DNA of 64,000 nucleotides, from positions 806,001 to 870,000 of the forward strand of contig OY969782.1 of the NCBI GenBank assembly GCA_963703045.1, in the 5' to 3' direction. Below are positions 33,493 through 42,747 of the stretch, one piece after another. The notes under the pieces are model-generated. The model had not been told where the DNA came from, searched no databases, and was given only the letters and a program-made list of their open reading frames with translations. The position numbers and the translations under genes are program-made. The first letter of the stretch is position 1, and every line of letters starts with the position of its first letter. The stretch comes from Miltoncostaea sp963703045 (GTDB taxonomy: Bacteria; Actinomycetota; Thermoleophilia; Miltoncostaeales; Miltoncostaeaceae).

Positions 33493-36459
33493 TCAGGTCC
33501 CGACGGGAGCCGGGATGAGTCCGGAGCTCACCATGTCGAGCATCGCCTCGACCACCCGGGTCGAGAACTGCGCGCCCGAGCACCTGCGCACCTCGGCGAC
33601 CGCGTCCGCGATCGACAGGGGCGCGTGGTACGGGCGCTCCGAGGTCATCACGTCCCAGGCGTCGGCGAGGCAGAGGATGCGCGCGCCCTCGGGGACCGTG
33701 TCGCCGGCCAGCCCGTCCGGGTAGCCGCGGCCGTCCCATCGCTCGTGGTGACCGCGCACCCACGAGACCTGCTCGGGGGTGAGGACGTCGGCCACCATCT
33801 CGGCGCCGATCTCGGCGTGCCGCATGATCTCCTCGTACTCGGCCGGGGTGAGGCGCCCGGGCTTGAAGAGGACGCGGTCGGGGACGCCGATCTTGCCGAC
33901 GTCGTGCACGAGGCCGGCCTCGCGCAGCCGCACGAGGCGCTCCGAGTCCCAGTCGAGGGCGGTTCCGAGCGCCACGGCGAGATCGGCGACCCGCTCGGAG
34001 TGCTCGCGGGTCGAGGTGTCCTTCGCGTCCACCGCACGGGCCAGCACGCGGATGCTCTGGAGCGCCTGCATCCGCGTCAGGCGCTCGGCGCGCTCCTCGG
34101 CCGAGAGCTCCTCGACCACCTCGGGCGAGTAGAGGAAGGCGACGTCCCGCCCGTGCTGCTTGGCCCAGTAGAGCGCGCCCTCGGCCAGCCGCAGCAGCTC
34201 GCCGCCCGACCCGGACTGGGCCAGGTCGCACACGCCCGCGGACACGGTCACCCGGCCGACCCCCTCGAGGGCGGTGCGGGCCACCACCTCGCGCGCGCGG
34301 TCGACCGCCTGCCACGCCTCCATCGCCTCGGTCTCCGGCATCAGCCAGGCGATCTCCTCGCCGCCCACGCGGGCCACCAGGTCGGTGTCACGGGCGGCGC
34401 CCTGGAGCTGGCGGGCGATCTCCACGAGGACCTTGTCGCCGATGTGGTGCCCGTGCTGCTCGTTCACGCGCCGGAAGCGGTCGATGTCGATGAGCGCCAG
34501 CGAGAGGGAGCGCCGGTGCCGGCGCGCCCGGGTGACCTCCTGGGTGAGCCGCTCCTGGAAACCCCGGTGGTTGGCGAGCCCGGTGAGCGGGTCGCTCGCC
34601 GACCGCGCCTCGGCCTCGGCGCGCGTGCGCACGTTGGCGGCGTGCAGGCGGGCGCTCGAGAGGGCCAGGGTCGCCATCCCCGCCAGGCTCTCCGCGGCGA
34701 CCCGCTCCCGCGAGGTGAACGTGCGGGGGGCGCGGAAGCTCAGGAACACGGAGCCGATCAGCTGCGGCGAGTCGCCGCGCATCGTCGACGGGTGCTCGAG
34801 CCGCAGCCCCATCAGCGCACCCGCGCCCAGGGAGCGCGCGACCGCGGCGGGGACCGCCGGGTCGGCGGCCACGTCGCCGATCACGAGCGTCGGGTCGGCG
34901 CTCCGGGTCAGCAGCTGCCACACCGGCATGCGGGACTGCGGCAGGCCGATGGCGGACCGCAGGAAGGCCTGACGCCGGGGATCGGTCTCGGTGGTGCGCA
35001 CGCTCGCGACGTGCTGGGCGTCGTCGGTCACGACGTAGCACGTCACCCGGTCGGCTCCGAGCGCCCGCTGCGCCGCGACCAGGATCATGTCGAGGGTCTG
35101 GTCGAGGTCGAGGTCGCTGCGGAAGACGCCCGCGATCGCGTCGGCGACGATGCGCTCGCGCATCTCCGCGCTCGTGATGGCCATCTCGGTGACCGCGGCG
35201 AACCGCCGCAGCCGCACCTCGTCGTCCGGGCCGAAGACCCCGGTCCTCGCGGTGCCGAGACGCAGGGCCCCCCACAGGCGCCCCTCGATGCGCAGGGGGC
35301 AGACGAGTGCGGCGCGCACGTCGATCGGACCGCCCCACGCCGTCAGGGTCTCCTCGTCGAGACCGGCGGCCTGGTCGGCGATGCGCTCGCAGCGACCGCT
35401 GCGGTGCACCTTCGCGATGCCCGAGTCGCCGACGAGGGGCGTCACGTCGCCGACCGACAGCGCGCGGACGCCCTCACGGGCCCAGACGCCGATCTCGATC
35501 GCCTGGTTGCCGTCGAAGCGGCTGACGCCCGCGCTCTCGGCGTCGAGCAGCGTCGCGGCCTCGCGCGCCACGTTGGCGAAGACCTCCTCGGCCGGCGCGC
35601 CCATCGCGACGACGGTGGCGAGCCGGGCGAGTGCCGCCTGCTCCTCCTCGTTGCGACGGCGCAGGACGATGTCGCGCGCCATGCCGACGTAGCCGCTGAT
35701 CGCGCCGTCGGCGCTCACGATCGCCGAGACGATGCGGGCGGCGGGCAGTCGTCTGCCGTCGCGCGTGACGAAGGTCCACTCGCGCGCCTCGGCGTCGTCG
35801 CGGGCGTCCGCCAGCAGCGCCTCGAGGCCGGTGGAGAGCCCGAGCTCCGCCGCCCGCTCCGCGAGCTCGCCCGGGTCGTGACCGAGCGTCAGGTCGGCGA
35901 CGCCGACGACCTCGTCGGCCGGGTGCCCGAGCAGGCGCGCCGCGCCCTCGCTCCACTCCACCACCGTCCCGTCGGCATCGGCGATCACCACCGCCATGCC
36001 GCGCGATGCCCGCAGGAGGCCGGTCAACCGGTCGTTGAGGCCGGAGTAGGCCGCCTCGGCCCTCCGGCGGGCGCTGCGCCCCGCGCGCTCGCGCAGCTCC
36101 CGCTGCACGGTGACGGGTAGGCGCACGAGCCCCTCGAGCGTCATGTAGTCGGCAGCGCCCGCACGCATCACCTCGACGGCCGGCGCCTCCCCCGGCGCGG
36201 CGGAGACGACGACGCACGGGACGTCGAGGCCGCGCTCCCGGACCCTGCGCAGCACTGTCTCGCAGAGCGAGATGGGATCGGCGCAGACGATCACGATCAG
36301 GTCGGGCGGGGACGGGTCGAGCAGGGCGCCGACCTCCGCCGCGGTGCGCGGACGCTCGGCCGAGACAGGCAATCCGATCGCCTCGAGGACGGCGGCGGCG
36401 CGATCGGCCAGGCCGGGGTCGTCCTCTGCGACGAGGATGCGTGGCATGCGGGGGCGCAT
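33493..36459 (-). CDS. Receiver-PAS-GAF-GAF-GGDEF-HD-GYP signalling protein
   Basis: A 988-residue c-di-GMP protein joining a synthesis and a degradation domain. In order: a receiver-like domain (ILVAEDDPG; the expected phospho-Asp after PDLIVIV is replaced by Cys, so it is probably degenerate), a PAS domain (MAVVIADADGTVVEWSEGA), two GAF domains, and a GGDEF domain with variant GGEEI at about 695 preceded by an RDTD I-site. Last is an HD-GYP phosphodiesterase with HSERVADLAV, HDVGKIGVPD and HHERWDGRGYPDGL, all metal ligands kept. The HD-GYP half should be active; the GGEEI half may be active or regulatory. Start 36459 chosen; 36447 also possible. Confidence 0.88.
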   Translation of the reverse strand: MRPRMPRILVAEDDPGLADRAAAVLEAIGLPVSAERPRTAAEVGALLDPSPPDLIVIVCADPISLCETVLRRVRERGLDVPCVVVSAAPGEAPAVEVMRAGAADYMTLEGLVRLPVTVQRELRERAGRSARRRAEAAYSGLNDRLTGLLRASRGMAVVIADADGTVVEWSEGAARLLGHPADEVVGVADLTLGHDPGELAERAAELGLSTGLEALLADARDDAEAREWTFVTRDGRRLPAARIVSAIVSADGAISGYVGMARDIVLRRRNEEEQAALARLATVVAMGAPAEEVFANVAREAATLLDAESAGVSRFDGNQAIEIGVWAREGVRALSVGDVTPLVGDSGIAKVHRSGRCERIADQAAGLDEETLTAWGGPIDVRAALVCPLRIEGRLWGALRLGTARTGVFGPDDEVRLRRFAAVTEMAITSAEMRERIVADAIAGVFRSDLDLDQTLDMILVAAQRALGADRVTCYVVTDDAQHVASVRTTETDPRRQAFLRSAIGLPQSRMPVWQLLTRSADPTLVIGDVAADPAVPAAVARSLGAGALMGLRLEHPSTMRGDSPQLIGSVFLSFRAPRTFTSRERVAAESLAGMATLALSSARLHAANVRTRAEAEARSASDPLTGLANHRGFQERLTQEVTRARRHRRSLSLALIDIDRFRRVNEQHGHHIGDKVLVEIARQLQGAARDTDLVARVGGEEIAWLMPETEAMEAWQAVDRAREVVARTALEGVGRVTVSAGVCDLAQSGSGGELLRLAEGALYWAKQHGRDVAFLYSPEVVEELSAEERAERLTRMQALQSIRVLARAVDAKDTSTREHSERVADLAVALGTALDWDSERLVRLREAGLVHDVGKIGVPDRVLFKPGRLTPAEYEEIMRHAEIGAEMVADVLTPEQVSWVRGHHERWDGRGYPDGLAGDTVPEGARILCLADAWDVMTSERPYHAPLSIADAVAEVRRCSGAQFSTRVVEAMLDMVSSGLIPAPVGT

Positions 36460-36561
36460 CGGTTCCGCAAGCCTTGTGATCGCGCCGGGTGAACGCAACC
36501 CGGCGGACACCGCCCGTACGTCGAGGCCGGCGCGACGAACGTACAGTCCTCCGGTCGCCGT

Positions 36562-37492
36562 CTAGACGCCGGTCGTGCCGCCTCCCGCGTCGGCGCGCGC
36601 CACCAGGCGCTCCGCCATGGCGCGCGTCGCCTCGTCGATCATCTCGCCCCCGAGCCGGGCGGCACCGACGCCGCGCGCCGCCGCCTCGGCGTGGGCGGCG
36701 AGCACGTCGCGGGCTCGCGCGAGGTCGGCGGCCGGCACGCCGTACACCTCGTCGAGCGCGGCGATCTGGTCGGGATGGATGCTCCACTTGCCGTCGTACC
36801 CGAGCGCCCGCGAACGCTCGGCCGACGCCCTCAGGCCCGGGTCGTCGCCGATGCGGGCGTACGGGCCGTCGAACGGCCTGCAGGCCGGCCGCGCGCGCGG
36901 CGACCAGCACGGACATGAGCGCGTGGTGCCATCCGTCGCCGGGGTATCCCGGCACCGGGCCGCCGATGAGCGTGTGCGGCATCCCCAGCGAGGCGGCGAG
37001 ATCGCCGGGGCCGAGCACCAGCGCCTCGAGGCGGCGCGGACAGGCCGCGGCGATCGCGACGGCACCGGCGAGGCCCCGAGCGGTCTCGATCTGGGCCTCG
37101 AGGCCGATGCCGCCGGGCGTCAGGCCGAGCTCGGCCTCGAGCGCGCCGAGCAGATGGTCGGCGAAGGTGACGTGGCTCGCGTCGTCGACCTTCGGCAGCA
37201 CGATGACGTCCACGGCCGCGCCGGCACCCTCCACCACGGCGACGATGTCGCGGTGGCCGTGGGGACCGTCGATCGCGTTGACGCGCACGGCGCGGGTGAC
37301 GGCCCGGGTGCCCCGGCCGAGCGCCGCCACCACGGCGGCCCGCGGCCCCTCGCCCTTCGCGCCCGCGGCCACCGAGTCCTCGAGGTCGAGGATCACCTCG
37401 TCGGCGACGAGGCCGGCCGCCCGCGCGAGCATCCGGTCGCTCGAGCCCGGCACGACGTGGCAGCTCCGGCGCGGGCGGGCGGGGCGGGCCAT
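36562..37492 (-). CDS. HpcH/HpaI aldolase / CitE-like lyase, frameshifted
   Basis: A TIM-barrel lyase of about 310 residues in the CitE family (citryl-, malyl- or methylmalyl-CoA-type cleavage, Mg2+-dependent). Motifs are PGSSDRMLARA, DEVILDLEDSV with catalytic Glu and Asp, VRVNAID, PKVDDASHV, IGLEAQIETARGL, LGPGDLAASLG and KWSIHPDQI. The frame breaks near 36875, where one extra G separates AARAAGLQ from FDGPYARIGDD. Deleting one base joins them. The next gene downstream begins 2 bases before... on the same strand at lower coordinates (stop-to-end gap 69 bp to the signalling gene). Its exact CoA substrate is unknown. Confidence 0.88.
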
Positions 37493-37494
37493 GC

Positions 37495-39024
37495 CTACCG
37501 GCGGCGGAGCATCCCGAAGATGCCGCGCACCACCTCGCGCGCCACCTGCCGCCCGACCCGCGACCCCAGCACGCTCTCGACCTGCCCGGCGAGGGAGTCG
37601 TCGGGGGGCGGGGCGCGGCGGGCCGGCGGCCGGGGCGCGCGCGTCGTGGCGCGCTCGCGCACCTGCTCGGCGCGCGCGGCGTCGCCGGCCATGCGCGCCT
37701 CGAGCATCTCGGCCGCGCTGTCGCGGTCGAGCCGGGTCGCGTACCGGGGCGTGAGCGGCGATGCGGCGATCGCCGCCGCCCGCTCCTCGGGCAGCAGCGG
37801 GGTCATGCGCGAGGCGGGCGGGTGGAGGCGGGTGGCGGCGACCGGCGTCGGGACGCCCCGGTCGTCGAGCACCGTCACGGCGGCCTCGCCGACCCCGAGC
37901 GACCGGAGCGTCTCGGCCAGGTCGTAGTGCGCGGTGGACGGGAACGTCTCGACGGCCGCCTTCAGGGCCCGGGCGTCCTTCGGCGTGAAGGCGCGGACGG
38001 CGTGCTGCACGCGGTGGCCGAGCTGCGACAGCACCGCGTCGGGCAGGTCGGTGGGGAGCTGAGTGACGAAGAAGACCCCGACCCCCTTCGAGCGGATCAG
38101 GCGCACCGTCTGGGCCACCGCGTCGAGGAAGGCGTCCGAGGCGTCGTCGAACAGCAGGTGCGCCTCGTCGAAGAAGAAGACGAGGGTCGGCTTCTCGGGG
38201 TCGCCGACCTCCGGCAGCCGCTCGAACAACTCGGCCAGGATGTACATGAGGAAGGTCGAGAAGAGCGTGGGCCGCCGCGCGACGTCAACCAGGTCGAGGA
38301 CCGACACGATTCCCCGGCCGTCGGGGGCCGTGCGCAGCAGGTCCATCACGTCGAAGGCCGGCTCGCCGAAGAAGACGCCGCCGCCCTCGGCCTCGAGCTG
38401 CGACACCTTGCGCAGCATCACCCCGGCCGTGGCGCTCGATATGCCGCCGAGGGCCTTCAGCTCGGCCGTGCCCGGACCGGTGAGGTACGCCAGCGCCGCC
38501 CGCAGGTCCTCGAGGTCGATCAGGGGCAGGTCGTGCTCGTCGCAGAACCGGAAGACGAGGCCGAGGCTCGACTCCTGGGTCTCGTTGAACGCGAGCACCT
38601 TCGACAGGAGGGTCGGGCCGAACTCGGTCACCGTCGCGCGCAGCGCCACCCCGTCGTCGCCGGTGAGCGACATCAGCTCGACCGGGCACGCCGCGGGAGC
38701 CCACCCGGTCTGCAGCTCGGCGGCCCGGGCGTCGAGCCGCGGCCCCGGCTCGCCGGGCGCCCCGATGCCCGCCAGGTCGCCCTTCATGTCGGCCGCGAAG
38801 ACCGGGCAGCCGGCGGCCGACGCCTGCTCGGCGATGAGTTGCAGGGTGCGCGTCTTGCCGGTGCCCGTGGCCCCGGCGATCAGTCCGTGGCGGTTGAGGA
38901 AGCCGATGGGGATCGCCACCTCGACCTCCGTGTCGGGACGCTCGGGCACGTCGAACGGCCGGCCGAGGCGGATCGTCGGCCCGTCGAACGAGTAGCCGGC
39001 CGCCATGTCGTCGTGGAAGGTCAC
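37495..39024 (-). CDS. HerA-like helicase/ATPase (DUF853)
   Basis: A 509-residue HerA/FtsK-type P-loop ATPase of the DUF853 family. Walker A is GATGTGKTRT at about residue 45, Walker B LVFFFDEAHLL near 290, and an Arg-finger-like region follows VGVFFVTQLPTDLPD. HerA proteins translocate on DNA as hexamers, and DUF853 members are otherwise little studied. The Pro/Arg-rich segment near 440-470 is a linker before GSRVGRQVAREVVRGIFG. The start is the GTG at 39024, overlapping the oxidoreductase stop (GTGA). The CitE-like gene follows 2 bp after its end on the opposite side in the same direction of reading. Confidence 0.85.
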   Translation of the reverse strand: MTFHDDMAAGYSFDGPTIRLGRPFDVPERPDTEVEVAIPIGFLNRHGLIAGATGTGKTRTLQLIAEQASAAGCPVFAADMKGDLAGIGAPGEPGPRLDARAAELQTGWAPAACPVELMSLTGDDGVALRATVTEFGPTLLSKVLAFNETQESSLGLVFRFCDEHDLPLIDLEDLRAALAYLTGPGTAELKALGGISSATAGVMLRKVSQLEAEGGGVFFGEPAFDVMDLLRTAPDGRGIVSVLDLVDVARRPTLFSTFLMYILAELFERLPEVGDPEKPTLVFFFDEAHLLFDDASDAFLDAVAQTVRLIRSKGVGVFFVTQLPTDLPDAVLSQLGHRVQHAVRAFTPKDARALKAAVETFPSTAHYDLAETLRSLGVGEAAVTVLDDRGVPTPVAATRLHPPASRMTPLLPEERAAAIAASPLTPRYATRLDRDSAAEMLEARMAGDAARAEQVRERATTRAPRPPARRAPPPDDSLAGQVESVLGSRVGRQVAREVVRGIFGMLRRR

Positions 39025-39968
39025 GCCGGGACCACCGCCGTCTTGACGCCGCCCGCGCCGGTCGCCTGACGCTCCCAGGCCGCGGGGGCCCCGGCGAGCG
39101 GGACCCGCGCGACATCCATCGTCACCTCGCCCGCGACGGCCGCCGCGGCCAGCTCCGCGTACGCGGCGCGCACCCGTCCGGGCTCCTCGACCAGCACCGA
39201 GAACCCCCGCAGGTCGAGGCGGCGCCCGCGCATGCCGCCGGCCGGCAGGGTGGCCGTCGGCGACTCCGCGTTGCCCACCTGCACGAGCCGTCCACCGGGG
39301 CGCAGCACCGACACGGCGGCGGCGGCCGAGTCGCCCCAGAGCGGGTCGATGACCAGGTCGGCGCCGTCCGGGCACGCGGCCCGCAGCCCGTCCGCCAGGT
39401 GGGGCCCGGTGGCCAGCGCCACGTCGGCGCCGAGCGCCAGCGCCCGCGCGCGCCCGCCGGCGCTGCGGGCCACGGCCACGACGCGGTCCGCCCCGGCCGA
39501 CCGGGCCGCCTGCACCGCCATGCCGCCGACCGCACCGCCCGCGGCCAGCACGACGACGATCTCGCCCGGCATGAGGGACCCGCGGTCGAGCACCGGCATC
39601 CACCCCGCGAGCCCGGCGATGCCCAGCGCGACTGCCAGCTCGTCGGCGACGCCCTCCGGCACCGGCACCGCGGCCGCGTCGGGCACGACCGCCATCTCGG
39701 CGAGACCGCCCGTGAGGCCGATCGCCCAGACGCGCGTGCCGGGCGCGAGGGTGTCCGAGGAGACCACCTCGCCGACCACCTCGGCGCCCGGCACGTACGG
39801 CGGGTCGGGCACGGGCAGGTAGAAGCGGCCGCTCGCGATGGCCAGGTCGAGCGGGTTGATGCCGGCCGCGGCGACGCGGATCAGCGTCTCGCCCGGGCCG
39901 GCGACGGGCTCGGGCAGGTCGGTCACGACGGGGGTCGCCCCCGGCTCGGCGACGCTCAGTCCACGCAT
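39021..39968 (-). CDS. Zinc-independent medium-chain alcohol dehydrogenase / quinone oxidoreductase
   Basis: A 315-residue MDR-family NAD(P)H oxidoreductase. It shows the GroES-like N-terminus with RVAAAGINPLDLAIASG and PYVPGAEVVGEV, then the Rossmann motif VVLAAGGAVGGMAVQAARSAG. The catalytic-zinc Cys and His set and the four-Cys structural lobe are missing, so it belongs with quinone oxidoreductases (QOR/zeta-crystallin-like). ATG start at 39968. It is translationally coupled to the HerA-like ATPase; the reason for that pairing is not clear. Confidence 0.88.
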   Translation of the reverse strand: MRGLSVAEPGATPVVTDLPEPVAGPGETLIRVAAAGINPLDLAIASGRFYLPVPDPPYVPGAEVVGEVVSSDTLAPGTRVWAIGLTGGLAEMAVVPDAAAVPVPEGVADELAVALGIAGLAGWMPVLDRGSLMPGEIVVVLAAGGAVGGMAVQAARSAGADRVVAVARSAGGRARALALGADVALATGPHLADGLRAACPDGADLVIDPLWGDSAAAAVSVLRPGGRLVQVGNAESPTATLPAGGMRGRRLDLRGFSVLVEEPGRVRAAYAELAAAAVAGEVTMDVARVPLAGAPAAWERQATGAGGVKTAVVPA

Positions 39969-40068
39969 CCCGGTCACGCTACAGGCAGCCCGGGGGTCGC
40001 AGGCGGGCGCGACGAACGTTGGCCACGCGGCCAAGGGCGCCGGCACCGGGGCGGCGCAGACTGGCCGC

Positions 40069-40254
40069 ATGCACCCCGACAGCCCCAACCCGACCGACGG
40101 CGTCTGGATCCCCTGCGGCACCTGCTGGGGTCAGCGGCGCCTCTACACGCCCGCGCCCGGCGGCGGCCGCCTCGTGCCGGACACCTGTCCGACCTGCCTG
40201 GGCGTCGGCGAGCGTCTCGCCGGCGGTGATCAGGTCCCCGCGCCCACCACCTAG
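40069..40254 (+). CDS. Small CxxC zinc-ribbon-like protein
   Basis: A 61-residue protein beginning MHPDSPNPTDGVWIPCGTCW. It contains CGTCWG and, 20 residues later, CPTCLG, two CxxC(x)G knuckles like half of a DnaJ-type zinc-binding module. It lies between, and reads away from, the oxidoreductase gene. Probably a small zinc protein; too short to call a partner. I chose the ATG at 40069 since the sequence upstream in this frame is an Arg-rich shadow. Confidence 0.6.
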   Translation: MHPDSPNPTDGVWIPCGTCWGQRRLYTPAPGGGRLVPDTCPTCLGVGERLAGGDQVPAPTT

Positions 40255-40264
40255 GCGACCGGCC

Positions 40265-40381
40265 TCAGTCGCGCGCGCGCCGGCTCCGGTTCTCGGGCCG
40301 CAGCGGGCAGCCCGAGCAGCGCCGCTTCGAGTCGCAGCACTTCTTCTTGATCTTGATCTTCTTCTTCTTGCTCTTGGCCAC
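40265..40381 (-). CDS. 38-residue Lys/Cys-rich small protein
   Basis: GTG at 40381 encodes MAKSKKKKIKIKKKCCDSK then RRCSGCPLRPENRSRRARD. It has a Lys run followed by C-C-x6-C-x2-C, a pattern I associate with a small conserved actinobacterial protein of unknown function. The run of AAG codons makes the local GC content markedly lower than its surroundings. That stands out in this genome and argues for selection on the protein. It probably binds nucleic acid and a metal (inference). Confidence 0.6.
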   Translation of the reverse strand: MAKSKKKKIKIKKKCCDSKRRCSGCPLRPENRSRRARD

Positions 40382-40526
40382 CGCCGGTCGAGCATAGCGG
40401 CCGAATGTCGCGGATGAGGGCCGCCGAAGTCGGCGCGCGACAGTCGGCGCCCGCAACCGGCGGCACGACCGGCCGGCGCCGGCCGGACCCCTTGAGCCGG
40501 CCAGCGCCGCCCGCCAGGATGCGGCC

Positions 40527-41201
40527 GTGCAGATCGATTCCCTCGACCTGGTCGGCAGGGTCGCGATCGCCGTCGCGCTCGGCGCCCTCATCGGCCTCGA
40601 GCGGGAGATCCGCGGCCAGTCGGCGGGCCTCCGGACGCACGCCCTCGTGGCCACCGGCGCGGCGCTCTTCACCCTCGCCGGCGCCTACGGCTTCGAGGAC
40701 ATCGCGCGCAGCGACAACGTCGACCCGGCCCGCGTCGCGGCCCAGGTGGCGGCGGGCATCGGCTTCATCGGCGCCGGCGCGATCCTCAAGATCGGCCTCA
40801 ACGTGCGCGGCCTCACGACCGCCGCGACGCTCTGGATGTCGGCCGCCCTCGGCGTGGCCGCGGGCGCCGGCGCCTACGTGCTGGCCACCGTCGGCGCGGC
40901 GGCCGTCCTCATCATCGTCGTCGGCCTCGACGCCGTGAAGCTCCCCCTCGCCAAGGGCGCGGTGCTGACCGTCGAGTACGAGCTCGGACACGGCACCCTC
41001 GGGCGCATCCTCGGCGAGCTCGAGCAGTCGGGGGCCGATCCCGGCCGTCTCCGGCTCTCGGACGACTCGACCGTCCCCGGTGGGCGCCGCACTGCCACGA
41101 TACGGGTGCGCATCGACGACGACGACCATTTCGAGGGGGTGGCATCGGTGCTGCGCGAGCTGCCCGAGGTGCACGCGGTCCACTGGGACCGGCTCTCGTG
41201 A
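40527..41201 (+). CDS. MgtC/SapB family membrane protein
   Basis: A 224-residue MgtC-type protein with five helices in the first 140 residues and a C-terminal ACT-like domain. Family marks are GALIGLEREIRGQSAGLRTHALV, QVAAGIGFIGAGAIL and VRGLTTAATLWMSAALG. MgtC acts in Mg2+ limitation and regulates the F-type ATPase in pathogens; environmental homologues are less clear. The C-terminal ACT fold has ATIRVRIDDDDHFEGVASVLRE. GTG start at 40527. The SDR gene overlaps by 4 bases. Confidence 0.9.
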   Translation: MQIDSLDLVGRVAIAVALGALIGLEREIRGQSAGLRTHALVATGAALFTLAGAYGFEDIARSDNVDPARVAAQVAAGIGFIGAGAILKIGLNVRGLTTAATLWMSAALGVAAGAGAYVLATVGAAAVLIIVVGLDAVKLPLAKGAVLTVEYELGHGTLGRILGELEQSGADPGRLRLSDDSTVPGGRRTATIRVRIDDDDHFEGVASVLRELPEVHAVHWDRLS

Positions 41202-41866
41202 CGCGCGTCCTCGTGGCGGGCGCCACCGGGGCGATCGGCGGGCTGGTCGCCCGCGAGCTCGCCGCGCGGGGAGCCCGCCTGGCGCTCTCGGGCCGGGACG
41301 GCGACGCCCTCGACGCGCTCGCCGGCGAGCTCGGGGACGCCGTCGTCGTCGTGGCCGACCTGACGGCCGAGGGGGAGCCCGAGCGCGTGATCGCCGCGGC
41401 CGTCGCCGGTCTCGGCGGGCTCGACGCGGTGGTCAACGCGATCGGCGTCGTGGCCTTCGGGCCCGCGCGCGAGGTGACCGACGCCACGCTGCGGGCCCTC
41501 GTCGAGGTCAACCTGCTCGCCCCCGCCCGCCTGACCCGCGCGGCCGCCGCCGCGCTGGAGCGCGGCGGGGTGATCGTCAACCTGTCCGCGATCGTCGCCG
41601 ACATGCCCACCGCGGGCATGGCGGCCTACTCGGCCTCGAAGGCCGCGCTCACCGCCTTCGACCGCGCCACGGCGCGGGAGCTGCGCCGTGAGGGCCTGCG
41701 GCTCGTCAACGTCCGCCCGCCGCATCTGGCGACAGGCCTCGAGACCCGGCCGATCGCCGGCGCAGCCCCCCGCCTGCCCGAGGGGCGCGACCCGGCCGAA
41801 TGGGCGCGGCGGGTGGCCGACGCGATCGACGACCCGGCGGTGACGGAGGTCGGCCCCGAGGGCTGA
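41198..41866 (+). CDS. Short-chain dehydrogenase/reductase
   Basis: A 222-residue classical SDR oxidoreductase. The cofactor motif is GATGAIGGLVARELA and the catalytic motif NLSAIVADMPTAGMAAYSASK, with Ser, Tyr and Lys in place; NAIGVVAFG is the NNAG-like strand. It starts with GTG, overlapping the mgtC stop (GTGA). It is smaller than usual (about 250), with a short C-terminal substrate loop. The substrate is unknown. Confidence 0.9.
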   Translation: MTRVLVAGATGAIGGLVARELAARGARLALSGRDGDALDALAGELGDAVVVVADLTAEGEPERVIAAAVAGLGGLDAVVNAIGVVAFGPAREVTDATLRALVEVNLLAPARLTRAAAAALERGGVIVNLSAIVADMPTAGMAAYSASKAALTAFDRATARELRREGLRLVNVRPPHLATGLETRPIAGAAPRLPEGRDPAEWARRVADAIDDPAVTEVGPEG

Positions 41867-41905
41867 TCGCCGAGGCGTCGCGGCCGCGGGGCCCGGCGTG
41901 CGGGC

Positions 41906-42640
41906 TCAGGCCCGCAGGCTCCCGGTGGGCTCGAGCGCCGGCTCGCCGGCGCCCGCGAGATCGAGCGCCGGCAGGGCCTCGCTGACCCCGCCGGGGCGGA
42001 TCATCCGCCCGCCGCGGCCCGGCACCGCCGACAGCAGGCGGGGGGGTCCGTCGTCGACCACGTGCACCGCCGCGTCGTCGTCGATGGCCAGGGTCGGCGG
42101 CATGAGGCCGCGATCGACGAGGCCGGCGAGCGTGACCAGCCTGCCGGGGTCGCTGTCGGCGTGCGGGCAGAAGCCGCCGCCGAGCAGGCCCAGGCCGGCG
42201 ACGGGCGCGAAGCCGGGACCGACCGAGTTGGTGAGGCCGGCCTCGAACCAGCAGATCGCGCCGGCGCTGACGCCGGCCAGGACCACGCCGGCCTCCCAGG
42301 CGCGGCGCAGGACGGGCCCGAGCCCGTGGACCCCCCACACCGCCATGAGGTTGGCGCTGCTGCCGCCCCCGACGTACACGACGTCCTGCGAGAGGATCCG
42401 CCTCTCGAGCGCGTCGGGGTGGGCTCGGAACAACGAGAGGTGACCCGGCTCGCAGGGCAGCCGCCCGAAGAACTCATGGAACCGCGCGACGAGCCAGTCC
42501 GAGTCGCCGCTCGCGGTCGGCAGCAGCAGCACGCGCGGCCGGTCGGACCGCGCCAGCCCGAGGATGTGGTCCTCGATCGCCCCGCCGCGGGGATCCGCCG
42601 ACCAGCCCCCGCCTCCGCAGGCGACGATGTTGCGCGTCAT
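41906..42640 (-). CDS. Peptidase E-like protein (S51), Ser nucleophile
   Basis: A 244-residue class I glutamine-amidotransferase-fold hydrolase of the S51/peptidase E family. It begins MTRNIVACGGGGWSADPRGG and has YVGGGSSANLMAVW and the nucleophile elbow LAGVSAGAICWFE with Ser125. GFCPHADSD follows, with a likely catalytic His. Peptidase E cleaves N-terminal aspartyl dipeptides. It is divergent from a clear paralogue (42748-43560) that has Cys in place of this Ser. Confidence 0.85.
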   Translation of the reverse strand: MTRNIVACGGGGWSADPRGGAIEDHILGLARSDRPRVLLLPTASGDSDWLVARFHEFFGRLPCEPGHLSLFRAHPDALERRILSQDVVYVGGGSSANLMAVWGVHGLGPVLRRAWEAGVVLAGVSAGAICWFEAGLTNSVGPGFAPVAGLGLLGGGFCPHADSDPGRLVTLAGLVDRGLMPPTLAIDDDAAVHVVDDGPPRLLSAVPGRGGRMIRPGGVSEALPALDLAGAGEPALEPTGSLRA

Positions 42641-42747
42641 CGGGTCAGCGTAGCGACGGCCGGCCTGTACGCCGGGCCATGACGGGGCGCGGAAGTCTGT
42701 GCCGCGGTCCCTCCCCCCCGCCGCACGCGACGCCCAGGATCGTCGTC

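Noticed and set aside
30620..33724. A 1034-codon open frame on the plus strand
   Set aside because: It is antisense to the GCS2 gene, whose motifs are clear, and overlaps the MFS gene; its product is Arg/Gly-rich shadow sequence typical of GC-rich DNA.
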